From assembly GCA_947630135.1 (NCBI GenBank), contig CANRGH010000002.1, positions 124,001 to 188,000 on the forward strand: a stretch of DNA of 64,000 bases. The letters run 5' to 3'. Source of the DNA: an uncultured Monoglobus sp. Its GTDB lineage: Bacteria; Bacillota; Clostridia; Monoglobales; Monoglobaceae. A program made the translations under genes and the position numbers. The notes under the pieces are model-generated. The model saw only the letters and a list, made by a program, of their open reading frames with translations. It did not search any database and was not told the DNA's origin. Shown here piece after piece: positions 29,013 through 38,408 of this stretch. Numbering within the stretch: position 1 is the stretch's first letter; each line of letters begins with the position of its first letter.

Positions 29013-29155
29013 GTTTGCTCCGGCTTAGCGCGAGCTTGAATCCCTTCGCCGGGCGGCATCCCCCAACCAACATACGGGGAGCGCCACTTAATCAACGTAT
29101 CAACCAGGGCGCGCGCGGCCCGGAGTTTTACGGCTCGCGCTAATCCGGAGCAAAC
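29013..29155 (+). ncRNA. Candidate structured RNA / cis-regulatory element with 11+11 bp closing stem
   Basis: GTTTGCTCCGG-c-TTAGCGCGAGC (29013-29035) pairs with GCTCGCGCTAA-t-CCGGAGCAAAC (29133-29155). Inner helices CCGGGC/GCCCGG, CCCC/GGGG, GCGCC/GGCGC. Confidence 0.5.
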
Positions 29156-29192
29156 GGCGGCGATGCTTAAAATTTTTGGAGGTGACTTTAAA

Positions 29193-29360
29193 ATGAGAAA
29201 TATAAAGGAATACAAGGCGCCCACGGCGCAGATCACGGAATTTGAGTGCGCGGACGTTATAACAACGAGTTTAGAACTTAAGAAAAGACCCGATTCGGCA
29301 AAGAGTGATTATGTGTATGCCGGACACATTGACTGGAAGAGCAATTTCGGCCAGAATTAA
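29193..29360 (+). CDS. Small peptide (55 aa) of unknown function
   Basis: TTTTTGGAGGTGAC SD then ATG: MRNIKEYKAPTAQITEFECADVITTSLELKKRPDSAKSDYVYAGHIDWKSNFGQN; intrinsic terminator directly after. Confidence 0.65.
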   Translation: MRNIKEYKAPTAQITEFECADVITTSLELKKRPDSAKSDYVYAGHIDWKSNFGQN

Positions 29361-29374
29361 GATAACAACAACAG

Positions 29375-29402
29375 AAAAGGCGCCGAGGCGCCTTTTTTGT
29401 TG
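29375..29402 (+). terminator. Intrinsic terminator after the small peptide ORF
   Basis: AAAAGGCGCC-ga-GGCGCCTTTTTTG. Confidence 0.85.
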
Positions 29403-29403
29403 T

Positions 29404-30333
<930 letters not shown>

Positions 30334-30429
30334 AAAAATTACCTCTTTTCATAAAATATATATAACCTACATGTTTACTATGTAATAATACACCAAAACA
30401 AAACTTTTGTCAATAGTTTTTTTGAAAAA

Positions 30430-30452
30430 ATTCCCCGCCCGAAGGCGGGGAT
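30430..30452 (-). terminator. Intrinsic terminator of the pectate lyase gene
   Basis: Minus strand CCCCGCC-ttcg-GGCGGGG followed by AATTTTTTC. Confidence 0.75.
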
Positions 30453-30458
30453 AAAATT

Positions 30459-32462
30459 TCAGCGCTTGATAACATCTGCGTAAGGCGCGAGGCTGCCGTT
30501 TGACCAGAGATAGCACCTCACGTCGGCATATTCCTTTGAAAACTCAAGAGATATGCCATGCTTTGTCTCGCCGAGCGGCACAAGCTCGGTCAGAACCTCG
30601 CTCACAATATCGTTTTCATACGCCGCGGCGACGAACAGAGCGCCGCTCTCATCCGACAGGTTCGCGACCGAGGCCGTGATCGTCTTTCCGCTGACCGAAG
30701 GCTCCGCAGCATAGAACACGCCGCCCGGGTTTTCGGTCGGGCCAGCCGTTGGCGCCGGAGGCTCCGTCGGGACGGGAGCGGGCGCGGTTCCGCTTGTCGC
30801 GGGATATTCGGCCTCATCGCCGACGTAGTTTTTGACTACGGACGATTGATAATCCTCAAGCATCTGTTTAAGCTCGGGCACTATATCGTGGCTGGTGTCG
30901 GGACTCTTGGTGTCGGTGGGCGTGTAATTGCTCAGATCAAATTTAATGTCGCCTCCGCCGCTCCTTCCTGCATGGCTTTTGACGTCCGCGGCAACGCTCT
31001 CCGCGGGGTCGGGCTTTGAAGCGAGATCGACCTTTGTGTCAAAATTGCTGTATGTGTCCTTACATGTATAAGTGGTTCCGCTCTTGACATAAGTATTTTG
31101 CTTGGTGGTGACCGACGATGGCACTTCCTCGTTTCTCGAAGAGGCAGAATACGCGTCAAAATCCTTGGTTCCGTTATAGTATGTAATGTCGCCGCAGTCG
31201 ATCATCAGGTTGTTATACGACTTTATTATTCCGCCCGCCTCGCCACTGAATGTTCCGTCGTCGTGGCCCTGTTTTGAAGAGAGCATGGGCGACTTTACGC
31301 CGCGGAAAACATTATTTTCCGCGAACACCGAGGCGCCCGAGGTCACGCCGATGCCGTAGCCGCTGTTGCCATCGAAATAATTGTTATACATATGCACATT
31401 TGAGTATCTGGTTCTGGGGTGGCGGGAATCGGAATGGTCAAACCAGTTGTGGTGATAGGTAAGATAGTCGGTTCCGTCGCCCGATGCGCTATCGCTATTT
31501 GCCTGTATCAGCGAGCATTTTCCGCTGTCCCAGAAATGGTTGTATGAGAGCGTGCAGTACTTCGCGCCTTTCTTGATGTCAAGCGAACCGTCGCCTTTTA
31601 CCTTGTCGTCTGCCTTCGGGTCGGTCTTGCCGTAATAAAAATCGTTGTTGTGGACCCAAATATTTTGGTTCGAGCCGTTGATAGAAATTCCGTCGTCCGT
31701 GAACAGCACGAGGCCGAGATTTCTGATCTCGGTATTTTTGTTTCCGTTCAGGTTAAGGCCGAACCATTTGAGCGTCGCGTCGTCGCCCACGCCCTCGAAC
31801 GTGATGTTTTTTGATTCCTTAGACTCCAGAAACGCGGGTTTGCCGTCCGCAACGCTCAAATCATTTATTTTTGTGCCGTCGATCATGCCGATAAAGCGCA
31901 CGATTAGCGGCCTCGAGTCCTTTCTGTATGACTGAAGAATATCTCTGAGGCCGATGTATTCCTTAATCCTGCTGCCGTCTTTGATACCAAACTTGACGGT
32001 ATTGACGTTCTCATTTGTTATATAGAGAATTTGCGCGTCGGCTTTAACGGTGCCGTCATCGTTATAGCCGCCCGACGCGCTCTTGCTCGGTGAGTTTGAC
32101 GAGAACGCGAAGCCCTCGCGCTTGTATGCCGAAACCGCGATGTTTTTCCGCTCGGCAGAGCCGCCCGCGCTCTCGACCTTAACATCATACTCACCCGCAG
32201 CGAGGCCCAAAGCGTCGGCGCGGTAATAATTTCCGTAATATCTGATAAGCTCCTTGTCGATCGGCTGCTGCGGATAGTCCGCGTCAGACGACTTTTTGAC
32301 ATACACGTTATAGCCGTCCGCCGCCGCGGTGTTCGTCCACAAAACCGCGATCGACTCAAACCCGCCGCGGGCATCCGTGATCTCTAATCCGTCCGCCGCG
32401 CTTACCGCCGCGGCGGGAGTTACCATACACAAAATAAGCAATACGCACAAAAAACGCTTCAT
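30459..32462 (-). CDS. Secreted PL1-like pectate lyase with PT-rich linker and C-terminal module
   Basis: Signal peptide MKRFLCVLLILCMVTPAAAVSA; GDGSLDIKKGAKYCTLSYNHFWDSGK, HHNWFDHSDSRHPRTRYSNVHMYNNYFDG; linker APAPVPTEPPAPTAGPTENP. Confidence 0.9.
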   Translation of the reverse strand: MKRFLCVLLILCMVTPAAAVSAADGLEITDARGGFESIAVLWTNTAAADGYNVYVKKSSDADYPQQPIDKELIRYYGNYYRADALGLAAGEYDVKVESAGGSAERKNIAVSAYKREGFAFSSNSPSKSASGGYNDDGTVKADAQILYITNENVNTVKFGIKDGSRIKEYIGLRDILQSYRKDSRPLIVRFIGMIDGTKINDLSVADGKPAFLESKESKNITFEGVGDDATLKWFGLNLNGNKNTEIRNLGLVLFTDDGISINGSNQNIWVHNNDFYYGKTDPKADDKVKGDGSLDIKKGAKYCTLSYNHFWDSGKCSLIQANSDSASGDGTDYLTYHHNWFDHSDSRHPRTRYSNVHMYNNYFDGNSGYGIGVTSGASVFAENNVFRGVKSPMLSSKQGHDDGTFSGEAGGIIKSYNNLMIDCGDITYYNGTKDFDAYSASSRNEEVPSSVTTKQNTYVKSGTTYTCKDTYSNFDTKVDLASKPDPAESVAADVKSHAGRSGGGDIKFDLSNYTPTDTKSPDTSHDIVPELKQMLEDYQSSVVKNYVGDEAEYPATSGTAPAPVPTEPPAPTAGPTENPGGVFYAAEPSVSGKTITASVANLSDESGALFVAAAYENDIVSEVLTELVPLGETKHGISLEFSKEYADVRCYLWSNGSLAPYADVIKR

Positions 32463-32495
32463 GAAAATACACCTTCCCAAAATTCTGATTATGTC

Positions 32496-33386
32496 TTAAT
32501 TCTTTTCAAAGCCCATATCGTTTATAAAATTCTCAATGTTGCGCCAGTTTTCCTTGACCTTGACCCAAAGCTCAAGATAGACCTTCTCGCCCAAAAAGCG
32601 CTCTATGTCCTGCCGCGCCTGACGGCCTATGTCTTTGAGCTTGTCGCCCTTCTTGCCGATGATTATGCCCTTGTGGCTCTGCTTTTCGCAATAGATCACC
32701 GCCGAGATGTCATAGGTGCCGTTTTCGCGCTGTTTCATCTTCTCGATCTCGACCGCGATGCCGTGGGGTATCTCTTTGTTTAAAAGGCGCAGCGCCTTCT
32801 CGCGGATAAACTCGGCTACGATCTGACGCTCGGGCTGGTCGGTTATAACGTCGTCGGGGAAAAACTTCGGCCCTTCCTCCATCATGTCCTCGATGATCTC
32901 GAGCAGCCTGTCCACATTTTCGCCCTTTTGGGCCGAGATCGGCACAATCGCGGCAAAATCATAAATATGCTGCAGCCTGTCCAAGACCGGAAGCAGGTTG
33001 AGTCTCGGCATTGTATCGATCTTGTTGACCGCGAGGATAACCGGCACGTCCGAAGTCTTAAGGCCGCCCAGAGCTTCTTTTTCCGCCTCAAGCTCGCCCT
33101 CGAAGATGCCCGCGTCGACCATATATATAAGCGCGTCAATATCCTGCGTGGCGGAGTAGATATATTTTTCCATTCGCATGCCCAGCTTGTTGTGGGGCTT
33201 GTGAATTCCGGGCGTGTCGATCAGCACGAGCTGACAGTCGTCGCTTGTGTGAACGCCGAGAATTTTTGTCCGCGTGGTCTGCGGCTTGCGCGAAACGATA
33301 GCCACCTTCTCGCCCACCAAACGGTTGAGCAAGGTCGACTTGCCCGCGTTGGGCCTGCCCGTGATTGCAATAAATCCCGATTTCAT
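32496..33386 (-). CDS. era: GTPase Era
   Basis: MKSGFIAITGRPNAGKSTLLNRLVGEKVAIVSRKPQTTRTKILG; C-terminal KH region VIYCEKQSHKGIIIGKKGDKLKDIG. Confidence 0.97.
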   Translation of the reverse strand: MKSGFIAITGRPNAGKSTLLNRLVGEKVAIVSRKPQTTRTKILGVHTSDDCQLVLIDTPGIHKPHNKLGMRMEKYIYSATQDIDALIYMVDAGIFEGELEAEKEALGGLKTSDVPVILAVNKIDTMPRLNLLPVLDRLQHIYDFAAIVPISAQKGENVDRLLEIIEDMMEEGPKFFPDDVITDQPERQIVAEFIREKALRLLNKEIPHGIAVEIEKMKQRENGTYDISAVIYCEKQSHKGIIIGKKGDKLKDIGRQARQDIERFLGEKVYLELWVKVKENWRNIENFINDMGFEKN

Positions 33387-33844
33387 AAATTCCTCCTGTA
33401 TTTTGATCCGAAAACAAACAGCGCCATGATCACAATATACGCCGCGGTAAGGTACCAATACTTAAGCAGAGTCATTAAGGCCGGTACGAGCCGCGCGGCG
33501 TCGCCGAAAACGAACACCGCCACAACGATCGATCCAACGGCCGCGATAAGCACCGCCCCGGCCGCCGCGTCTTTGGCGAGCCGCGCAAGCTCCGAACGTT
33601 CGGGCGAAGCCAGATCAGCCGCGGCCTCAACCGCGGTGTTGGCCGCCTCAAGGCCCATGACCAAGGCTATGGCAAGCGCGAGAACCGCCGCCTCGATCCG
33701 CGTCGCGCCGTAGAGCGCGGCAAAAATCGCGACGGTCACCGCGGCGCAGATATGTATTCTGAAATTCCGCTCCCTCGCGGCACAGGCAAAGACCCCTCTG
33801 CCCGCATAGCCGAAGCTTTTGATCAGCGCCAATAAATTTTTCAT
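33383..33844 (-). CDS. Diacylglycerol/undecaprenol kinase family protein
   Basis: SFGYAGRGVFACAARERNFRIH, LVMGLEAANTAVEAAADL, AKDAAAGAVLIAA. Confidence 0.92.
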   Translation of the reverse strand: MKNLLALIKSFGYAGRGVFACAARERNFRIHICAAVTVAIFAALYGATRIEAAVLALAIALVMGLEAANTAVEAAADLASPERSELARLAKDAAAGAVLIAAVGSIVVAVFVFGDAARLVPALMTLLKYWYLTAAYIVIMALFVFGSKYRRNL

Positions 33845-34326
33845 CGCTCAAGCCCCATTTGGTCCAAAATTTCTTTCTGATAACCGAACATTTCGTCCTC
33901 ATCCTCGGGCGTCATGTGGTCATATCCCAAAAGATGAAGCATAGAATGCACCGTCAAAAACCCGACCTCGCGCTCAAACGAGTGGCCGTATTCCCCGGCC
34001 TGCTCGCGGGCTCGCTCAAGGGATATGACAATATCTCCCAGCATAATCTCGCCCATCTCGCTTAGCTCGGCGTAGTCCTCGTGGATCTCGCCCTTCTCGT
34101 CATACTCGAACATCGGGAACGAGAGCACATCGGTCGCGCGGTCGATCCCGCGATGCAGCCTGTTAAGATTTCGTATATCCTCGTTGTCGGTCAGCATAAC
34201 GCTTATCTCAACGTCGTCCCTCAGGCCGAAAAAGCCCAAGGTTGACCGCGCCGCGCGCTTGATAAGCTCGCGCAGCTTGCGGCTCACGGTTATTTTGCTC
34301 TGATTATTAAGAATTACGACTTTCAT
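33841..34326 (-). CDS. ybeY: Endoribonuclease YbeY
   Basis: NRLHRGIDRATDVLSFPMFE, LGDIVISLERAREQA, HSMLHLLGYDHMTPEDEDEMF. Confidence 0.95.
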   Translation of the reverse strand: MKVVILNNQSKITVSRKLRELIKRAARSTLGFFGLRDDVEISVMLTDNEDIRNLNRLHRGIDRATDVLSFPMFEYDEKGEIHEDYAELSEMGEIMLGDIVISLERAREQAGEYGHSFEREVGFLTVHSMLHLLGYDHMTPEDEDEMFGYQKEILDQMGLER

Positions 34327-35321
34327 GTCTGTTTCCTGCTTTTCTCCCTGCGCTGAAGCGCCACGCGCTCCCGCTCAAGTGTCTTTTTCTCATACGCCTT
34401 GACTATCTTCTGCACCAGCGGGTGACGCACAACATCCTTTTCGGACAGATACATAAACTCTATGCCCTCAATGTTTTTAAGCACGATCTCGGCGTCCCTG
34501 AGACCCGACTGCTTGTCCCTCGGCAGATCGACCTGTGTTATGTCGCCGGTCACGACGATCTTCGACGCGAAGCCCATTCGGGTCAGGAACATCTTCATCT
34601 GCTCGCGCGTGGTGTTCTGGGCCTCGTCGAGTATGATGAACGCGTCGTCAAGCGTTCTGCCGCGCATGTAGGCGAGGGGAGCGACCTCGATCTGGCCGCG
34701 CTCCAGCACCTTGTGGAACGTCTCAAATCCGAGCATCTCGCCGAGCGCGTCATAGAGCGGTCTCAGGTACGGATCGACCTTTTCCTGCATGTCGCCGGGC
34801 AGAAAGCCGAGGCTTTCGCCCGCTTCGATCGCGGGACGGGTGAGGATTATGCGGTTCACCTCTTTGTTCTTAAACGCCGCGACCGCCATCGCGACCGCGA
34901 GATATGTCTTTCCGGTTCCCGCGGGGCCTATGCCGAACACGATAGGATTGTTTTTTATCTTTTCGACATAGTTTTTCTGGCCGAGGGTCTTCGCTTTGAG
35001 CGGCGTTCCGTTTGACGTGACACATATAACGTCCTTGCCGAGGTCTTTAAGCTCTTCCGCGTTGCCGTCGTCGATCTGGCCCATGACGTAGCGAACCTCC
35101 TGCTCGCCGATAGTCTCGCCGCGGGCCGCGTAGGCCATAAGCTGATTGATCGCCGAGACCGCCTTGTCAACGTTCTCGGGCGCGCCGCCGACCTTTATCG
35201 CGGAGCCGCGGTTTATCACGGCCACGTCAAGCTCCTTTTCGATAATTCTGACGTTCTCGTCAAAGCTGCCGAAAAGGTTGATGACATATTCCATTTTCTC
35301 AACATCAATGTATCTTTCCAT
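34323..35321 (-). CDS. PhoH family ATPase
   Basis: FGIGPAGTGKTYLAVAMAVAAFKNKEVNRIILTRPAIEAGESLGFLPGDMQEKVDPYLRPLYD. Confidence 0.95.
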   Translation of the reverse strand: MERYIDVEKMEYVINLFGSFDENVRIIEKELDVAVINRGSAIKVGGAPENVDKAVSAINQLMAYAARGETIGEQEVRYVMGQIDDGNAEELKDLGKDVICVTSNGTPLKAKTLGQKNYVEKIKNNPIVFGIGPAGTGKTYLAVAMAVAAFKNKEVNRIILTRPAIEAGESLGFLPGDMQEKVDPYLRPLYDALGEMLGFETFHKVLERGQIEVAPLAYMRGRTLDDAFIILDEAQNTTREQMKMFLTRMGFASKIVVTGDITQVDLPRDKQSGLRDAEIVLKNIEGIEFMYLSEKDVVRHPLVQKIVKAYEKKTLERERVALQRREKSRKQT

Positions 35322-35342
35322 TAATTAACCTCTAAAAAGTTT

Positions 35343-36602
35343 TTATTCGGGAGCCTCCGTGTTTGTCGGTTCCCCGCTCTCTATATCATAATCCAAATTT
35401 CCGTTTTTGTCAATCAGACTTTTGTCAATTTTCTTCTCAACGGCGATATTTTCCAAACACTCATATGTGACCGTGACCTCGACCGAGTCTCCCAATATAT
35501 TATGGTCGTTTGTTTTGTTTATTATTTCCGCGTTTTCGGGAATTTTCTTCTCGACCTCGGGGGTCAGCTCGGCGACTCCGGTCTCCACCGCCTCGCGTGC
35601 GGTCCTGCGCTTTTCCTCGAGCGTGTATTCGCGGAATATTTTGCGGGCGCCGCCGAACTCCGCGCCGATTTTCGGGACCGTGAACATCTTTTCCTGCCGT
35701 TCCTCATCAAAGCTGTCCGGCTCCATTGCCGCGGTGTAAAGATCGAACTCGCGCCCGAACAGCTTCACGGCGTAAAGCTTTTTCTCGTTCCCGGTATAGA
35801 CCTTCTCGGTGTAATTCAGCGGATATTCGCGGCTCGCGCTGTACTCGGTCGAGGCGAAAACGTCGCCGTAGGCGTGGACCAGTCTGTAGCCGCCGTAAAC
35901 GCTGTCCATGACTCCGCTGACAAGCACGTCGCCCGCGCGGACGCCGTCGCCCTTCTTGACCATGGTCTGGCCCTGCTTGACCTCAAGCCGCGCGATCACG
36001 CCGTCCTTCGCCGCCACAAGGCTGCATTCCTCGTCGGTGATATGCGGCACGCTCTCGCTGTCAAGCCGCTCCGCGATCTCGATATACACTCTCGAGCCGC
36101 GGACGTTCACGCCGACCCATGCCAGCTCGTCGTTTTTCATGATCATCTCGTTGCGCACCTCGTCGGGCTCGATCTTTCCCGCGTCCGCGCCTATCCTGAC
36201 CCCGCACTCCTTGAGTTGTTCTCTCAGCAGTTCCTCGGGTACCCTTTCGTTCCCGACAATGTCAACGTTCATCACGCGGGTCGAGGTCAGATAGAGTATG
36301 AATATAAACAAAGCGATCCCAACGATCGTCGGCACGGTCCTGCGCCTGTATCGGCGCAGCACAAAAGGCAGGCCGCGCCGCTCCGCGATGCGCGGGCGTG
36401 CTCCCGTTATCCTCGCGATGTCGCGCAGCAGGCAAAAATCCCGCGCCGCGATCCTGCATGTGAATACCCCGCCCTCCGAGCTCACGTCCCACAGCCTTAT
36501 GCCGCGGCGGACGCAGATGTTCACGAACCGCTCCGGGAACCCGCCGCCGATTGTTATGACGAGGCAGCCCCTTAAATAGTTCAGTATTCGAATGAAAAGC
36601 AT
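35343..36602 (-). CDS. yqfD: Sporulation protein YqfD
   Basis: RGCLVITIGGGFPERFVNICVRRGIRLWDV..., position next to yqfC and phoH. Confidence 0.9.
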   Translation of the reverse strand: MLFIRILNYLRGCLVITIGGGFPERFVNICVRRGIRLWDVSSEGGVFTCRIAARDFCLLRDIARITGARPRIAERRGLPFVLRRYRRRTVPTIVGIALFIFILYLTSTRVMNVDIVGNERVPEELLREQLKECGVRIGADAGKIEPDEVRNEMIMKNDELAWVGVNVRGSRVYIEIAERLDSESVPHITDEECSLVAAKDGVIARLEVKQGQTMVKKGDGVRAGDVLVSGVMDSVYGGYRLVHAYGDVFASTEYSASREYPLNYTEKVYTGNEKKLYAVKLFGREFDLYTAAMEPDSFDEERQEKMFTVPKIGAEFGGARKIFREYTLEEKRRTAREAVETGVAELTPEVEKKIPENAEIINKTNDHNILGDSVEVTVTYECLENIAVEKKIDKSLIDKNGNLDYDIESGEPTNTEAPE

Positions 36603-36877
36603 TTAAACCTCCCGGTTATGTAAAGAAATTCCTCGGTCATGGTCTTAAGCTCCATGTTCTTGCCGGTTATGCTCACGTTGACCGCCTTGCACTTTATCCG
36701 TATGATCTCGTCGCCGTACTCAATTATCCCGGCGTAGTTCTCGATCGTCAGCTCGCGGTCGCCGACCATGGTGACAAGCGGCATGCCCAGCACAATGTTT
36801 TTCGATATGTCCACCGCGTCCGCGATCTTTTCCTTGAGCGTGGGAGCCTCGTCCCTTTCGCGCCGCCTTTTAGCCAT
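36581..36877 (-). CDS. yqfC: Sporulation protein YqfC
   Basis: MVGDRELTIENYAGIIEYGDEIIRIKCK, upstream of yqfD. Confidence 0.88.
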   Translation of the reverse strand: MAKRRRERDEAPTLKEKIADAVDISKNIVLGMPLVTMVGDRELTIENYAGIIEYGDEIIRIKCKAVNVSITGKNMELKTMTEEFLYITGRFKCFSFEY

Positions 36878-36928
36878 TCAGTCCCACCCGTTCCGCAATA
36901 TTATAAACTATACATATGACGGTCAGCT

Positions 36929-36958
36929 AAAAAAAAGAACCACCTTTCGGTGGTTCCG
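36929..36958 (-). terminator. Intrinsic terminator of pfkA
   Basis: Minus strand GAACCACC-gaaa-GGTGGTTCTTTTTTTT. Confidence 0.85.
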
Positions 36959-36963
36959 GAGTT

Positions 36964-37941
36964 TTATCTGTAACCGAGTTTTTTCGCAAGCGTCATGCGC
37001 TCTGTCGGCAGTGTTTTCTTGACCGCCAGACCTTCCTTTATGTCAATGTCGGTGATCTGTCCGTTTTTCATGCAGACAATTCTGTTCTGCTTGCCCGCGA
37101 TAAGCAGCTCAACCGCGTAGTTTCCCATTTCGGACGCTATTACGCGGTCGCGCACCGACGGGCTTCCGCCGCGCTGAACGTGGCCGAGAATTGTCGCCCT
37201 CGACTCAATGCCGGTCTTTTCCTCGATCTTTTTCGCCATTTCGATAACCCCGCCGACGCCCTCGGCCACAAGGACAATGAAGCGCTTTTCGCCGTTGGCC
37301 TTGCTGTGCATGATCGGCTTTAAGATGTCCTCCTCAAACGACCACTTGATCTCGGGCACCAGTATAACGTCCGCGCCGCACGCAATTCCCACGTCAAGCG
37401 CCAGATAGCCCGCTGTCCTGCCCATGACCTCAATAACCGAGCAGCGCTCGTGGCTTTCGGTGGTGTCTTTAATGTTGTCGACCGCGCTCTTGATAGTGTT
37501 GAGACAGGTGTCATAGCCTATGGTATACTCGCTGCAGCCTATGTCGTTGTCAATGGTTCCCGGAATGGCGATCGTGGGCAGACCCGCCTTGCACAGCCGC
37601 TCCGCGCCCCTGAACGAGCCGTCGCCGCCTATGACCACAAGGCCGTCAATGTTGAAAATTTTCGCCATTTCAACGCCTTTTTCTATAACGTCGTCACGCT
37701 TGAACTCAAGGCAGCGCGCCGTCTGGAGTATCGTTCCGCCGCGCTGGAGAATGTTTGAAACATCATGGGGCTTCATTTTTTTCATCTCGGCCTTTATCAA
37801 TCCGGAATAGCCTCTCTTTATGCCCACCACGTCAAGGCCGCTGTGGGCCGCGACCCTCACGACCGCTCTGATCGCCGCGTTCATTCCGGGCGCGTCGCCG
37901 CCCGACGTCAATACTCCGATTGTTTTGATTTTTCCTGCCAT
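36964..37941 (-). CDS. pfkA: 6-phosphofructokinase
   Basis: IGVLTSGGDAPGMNAAIRAVVR, VVIGGDGSFRGAERL, IPGTIDNDIGCSEYTIGYDTCLNT, EVMGRTAGYLAL. Confidence 0.97.
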   Translation of the reverse strand: MAGKIKTIGVLTSGGDAPGMNAAIRAVVRVAAHSGLDVVGIKRGYSGLIKAEMKKMKPHDVSNILQRGGTILQTARCLEFKRDDVIEKGVEMAKIFNIDGLVVIGGDGSFRGAERLCKAGLPTIAIPGTIDNDIGCSEYTIGYDTCLNTIKSAVDNIKDTTESHERCSVIEVMGRTAGYLALDVGIACGADVILVPEIKWSFEEDILKPIMHSKANGEKRFIVLVAEGVGGVIEMAKKIEEKTGIESRATILGHVQRGGSPSVRDRVIASEMGNYAVELLIAGKQNRIVCMKNGQITDIDIKEGLAVKKTLPTERMTLAKKLGYR

Positions 37942-38261
37942 TTATATTCCTCCAATTTTTGTATGCTTCCAAATTCCGCCCGCGCGGATATAATTATTTC
38001 AAGTTCATATAAATTCAACAATTTCCGATAATATTTTAATACATTTTGCCCAAAAGTGCAATATTAACCATTAACTAATATATTATGCGTTGATCGTGAT
38101 TTTTTGTACATTATTTATTCACATGCGCGCAAAAACGCCGCAATACCCAATGAGCGGAGCGGCTGCGGCCCGCATATGGCGGCTTCGCGTGCGCCGCGTC
38201 TTTTCGGAACAGCCGAACGTGCGCAAGTAATTTAGAATGAAATATACCAAATTTAGCAAAC

Positions 38262-38271
38262 GGGGGGGGGG
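38262..38271. repeat. G10 homopolymer upstream of the giant adhesin promoter
   Basis: ...agcaaacGGGGGGGGGGtaattg. Confidence 0.9.
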
Positions 38272-38326
38272 TAATTGTTCACTTTTATATATAATAATAT
38301 TTTTTTAGTAAATTTTTTATTATATA

Positions 38327-38355
38327 TTGACATATATAAGTAAAGGTGATATAAT
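38327..38355 (+). promoter_or_regulatory. Perfect consensus sigma-A promoter of the giant surface protein
   Basis: TTGACA (38327-38332) - N17 - TATAAT (38350-38355), about 53 nt upstream of ATG 38409. Confidence 0.85.
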
Positions 38356-38408
38356 ATTGCATAAATAATTAATAAAATTTATACTATTTCGGAAGAAGGC
38401 GTGTTTTT

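Noticed and set aside
29013-29155. Considered as an integron attC site or tRNA-like element
   Set aside because: Outer ends GTTTGCT/AGCAAAC do not fit the RYYYAAC/GTTRRRY consensus, no integrase is nearby, and no cloverleaf or anticodon arm is visible.
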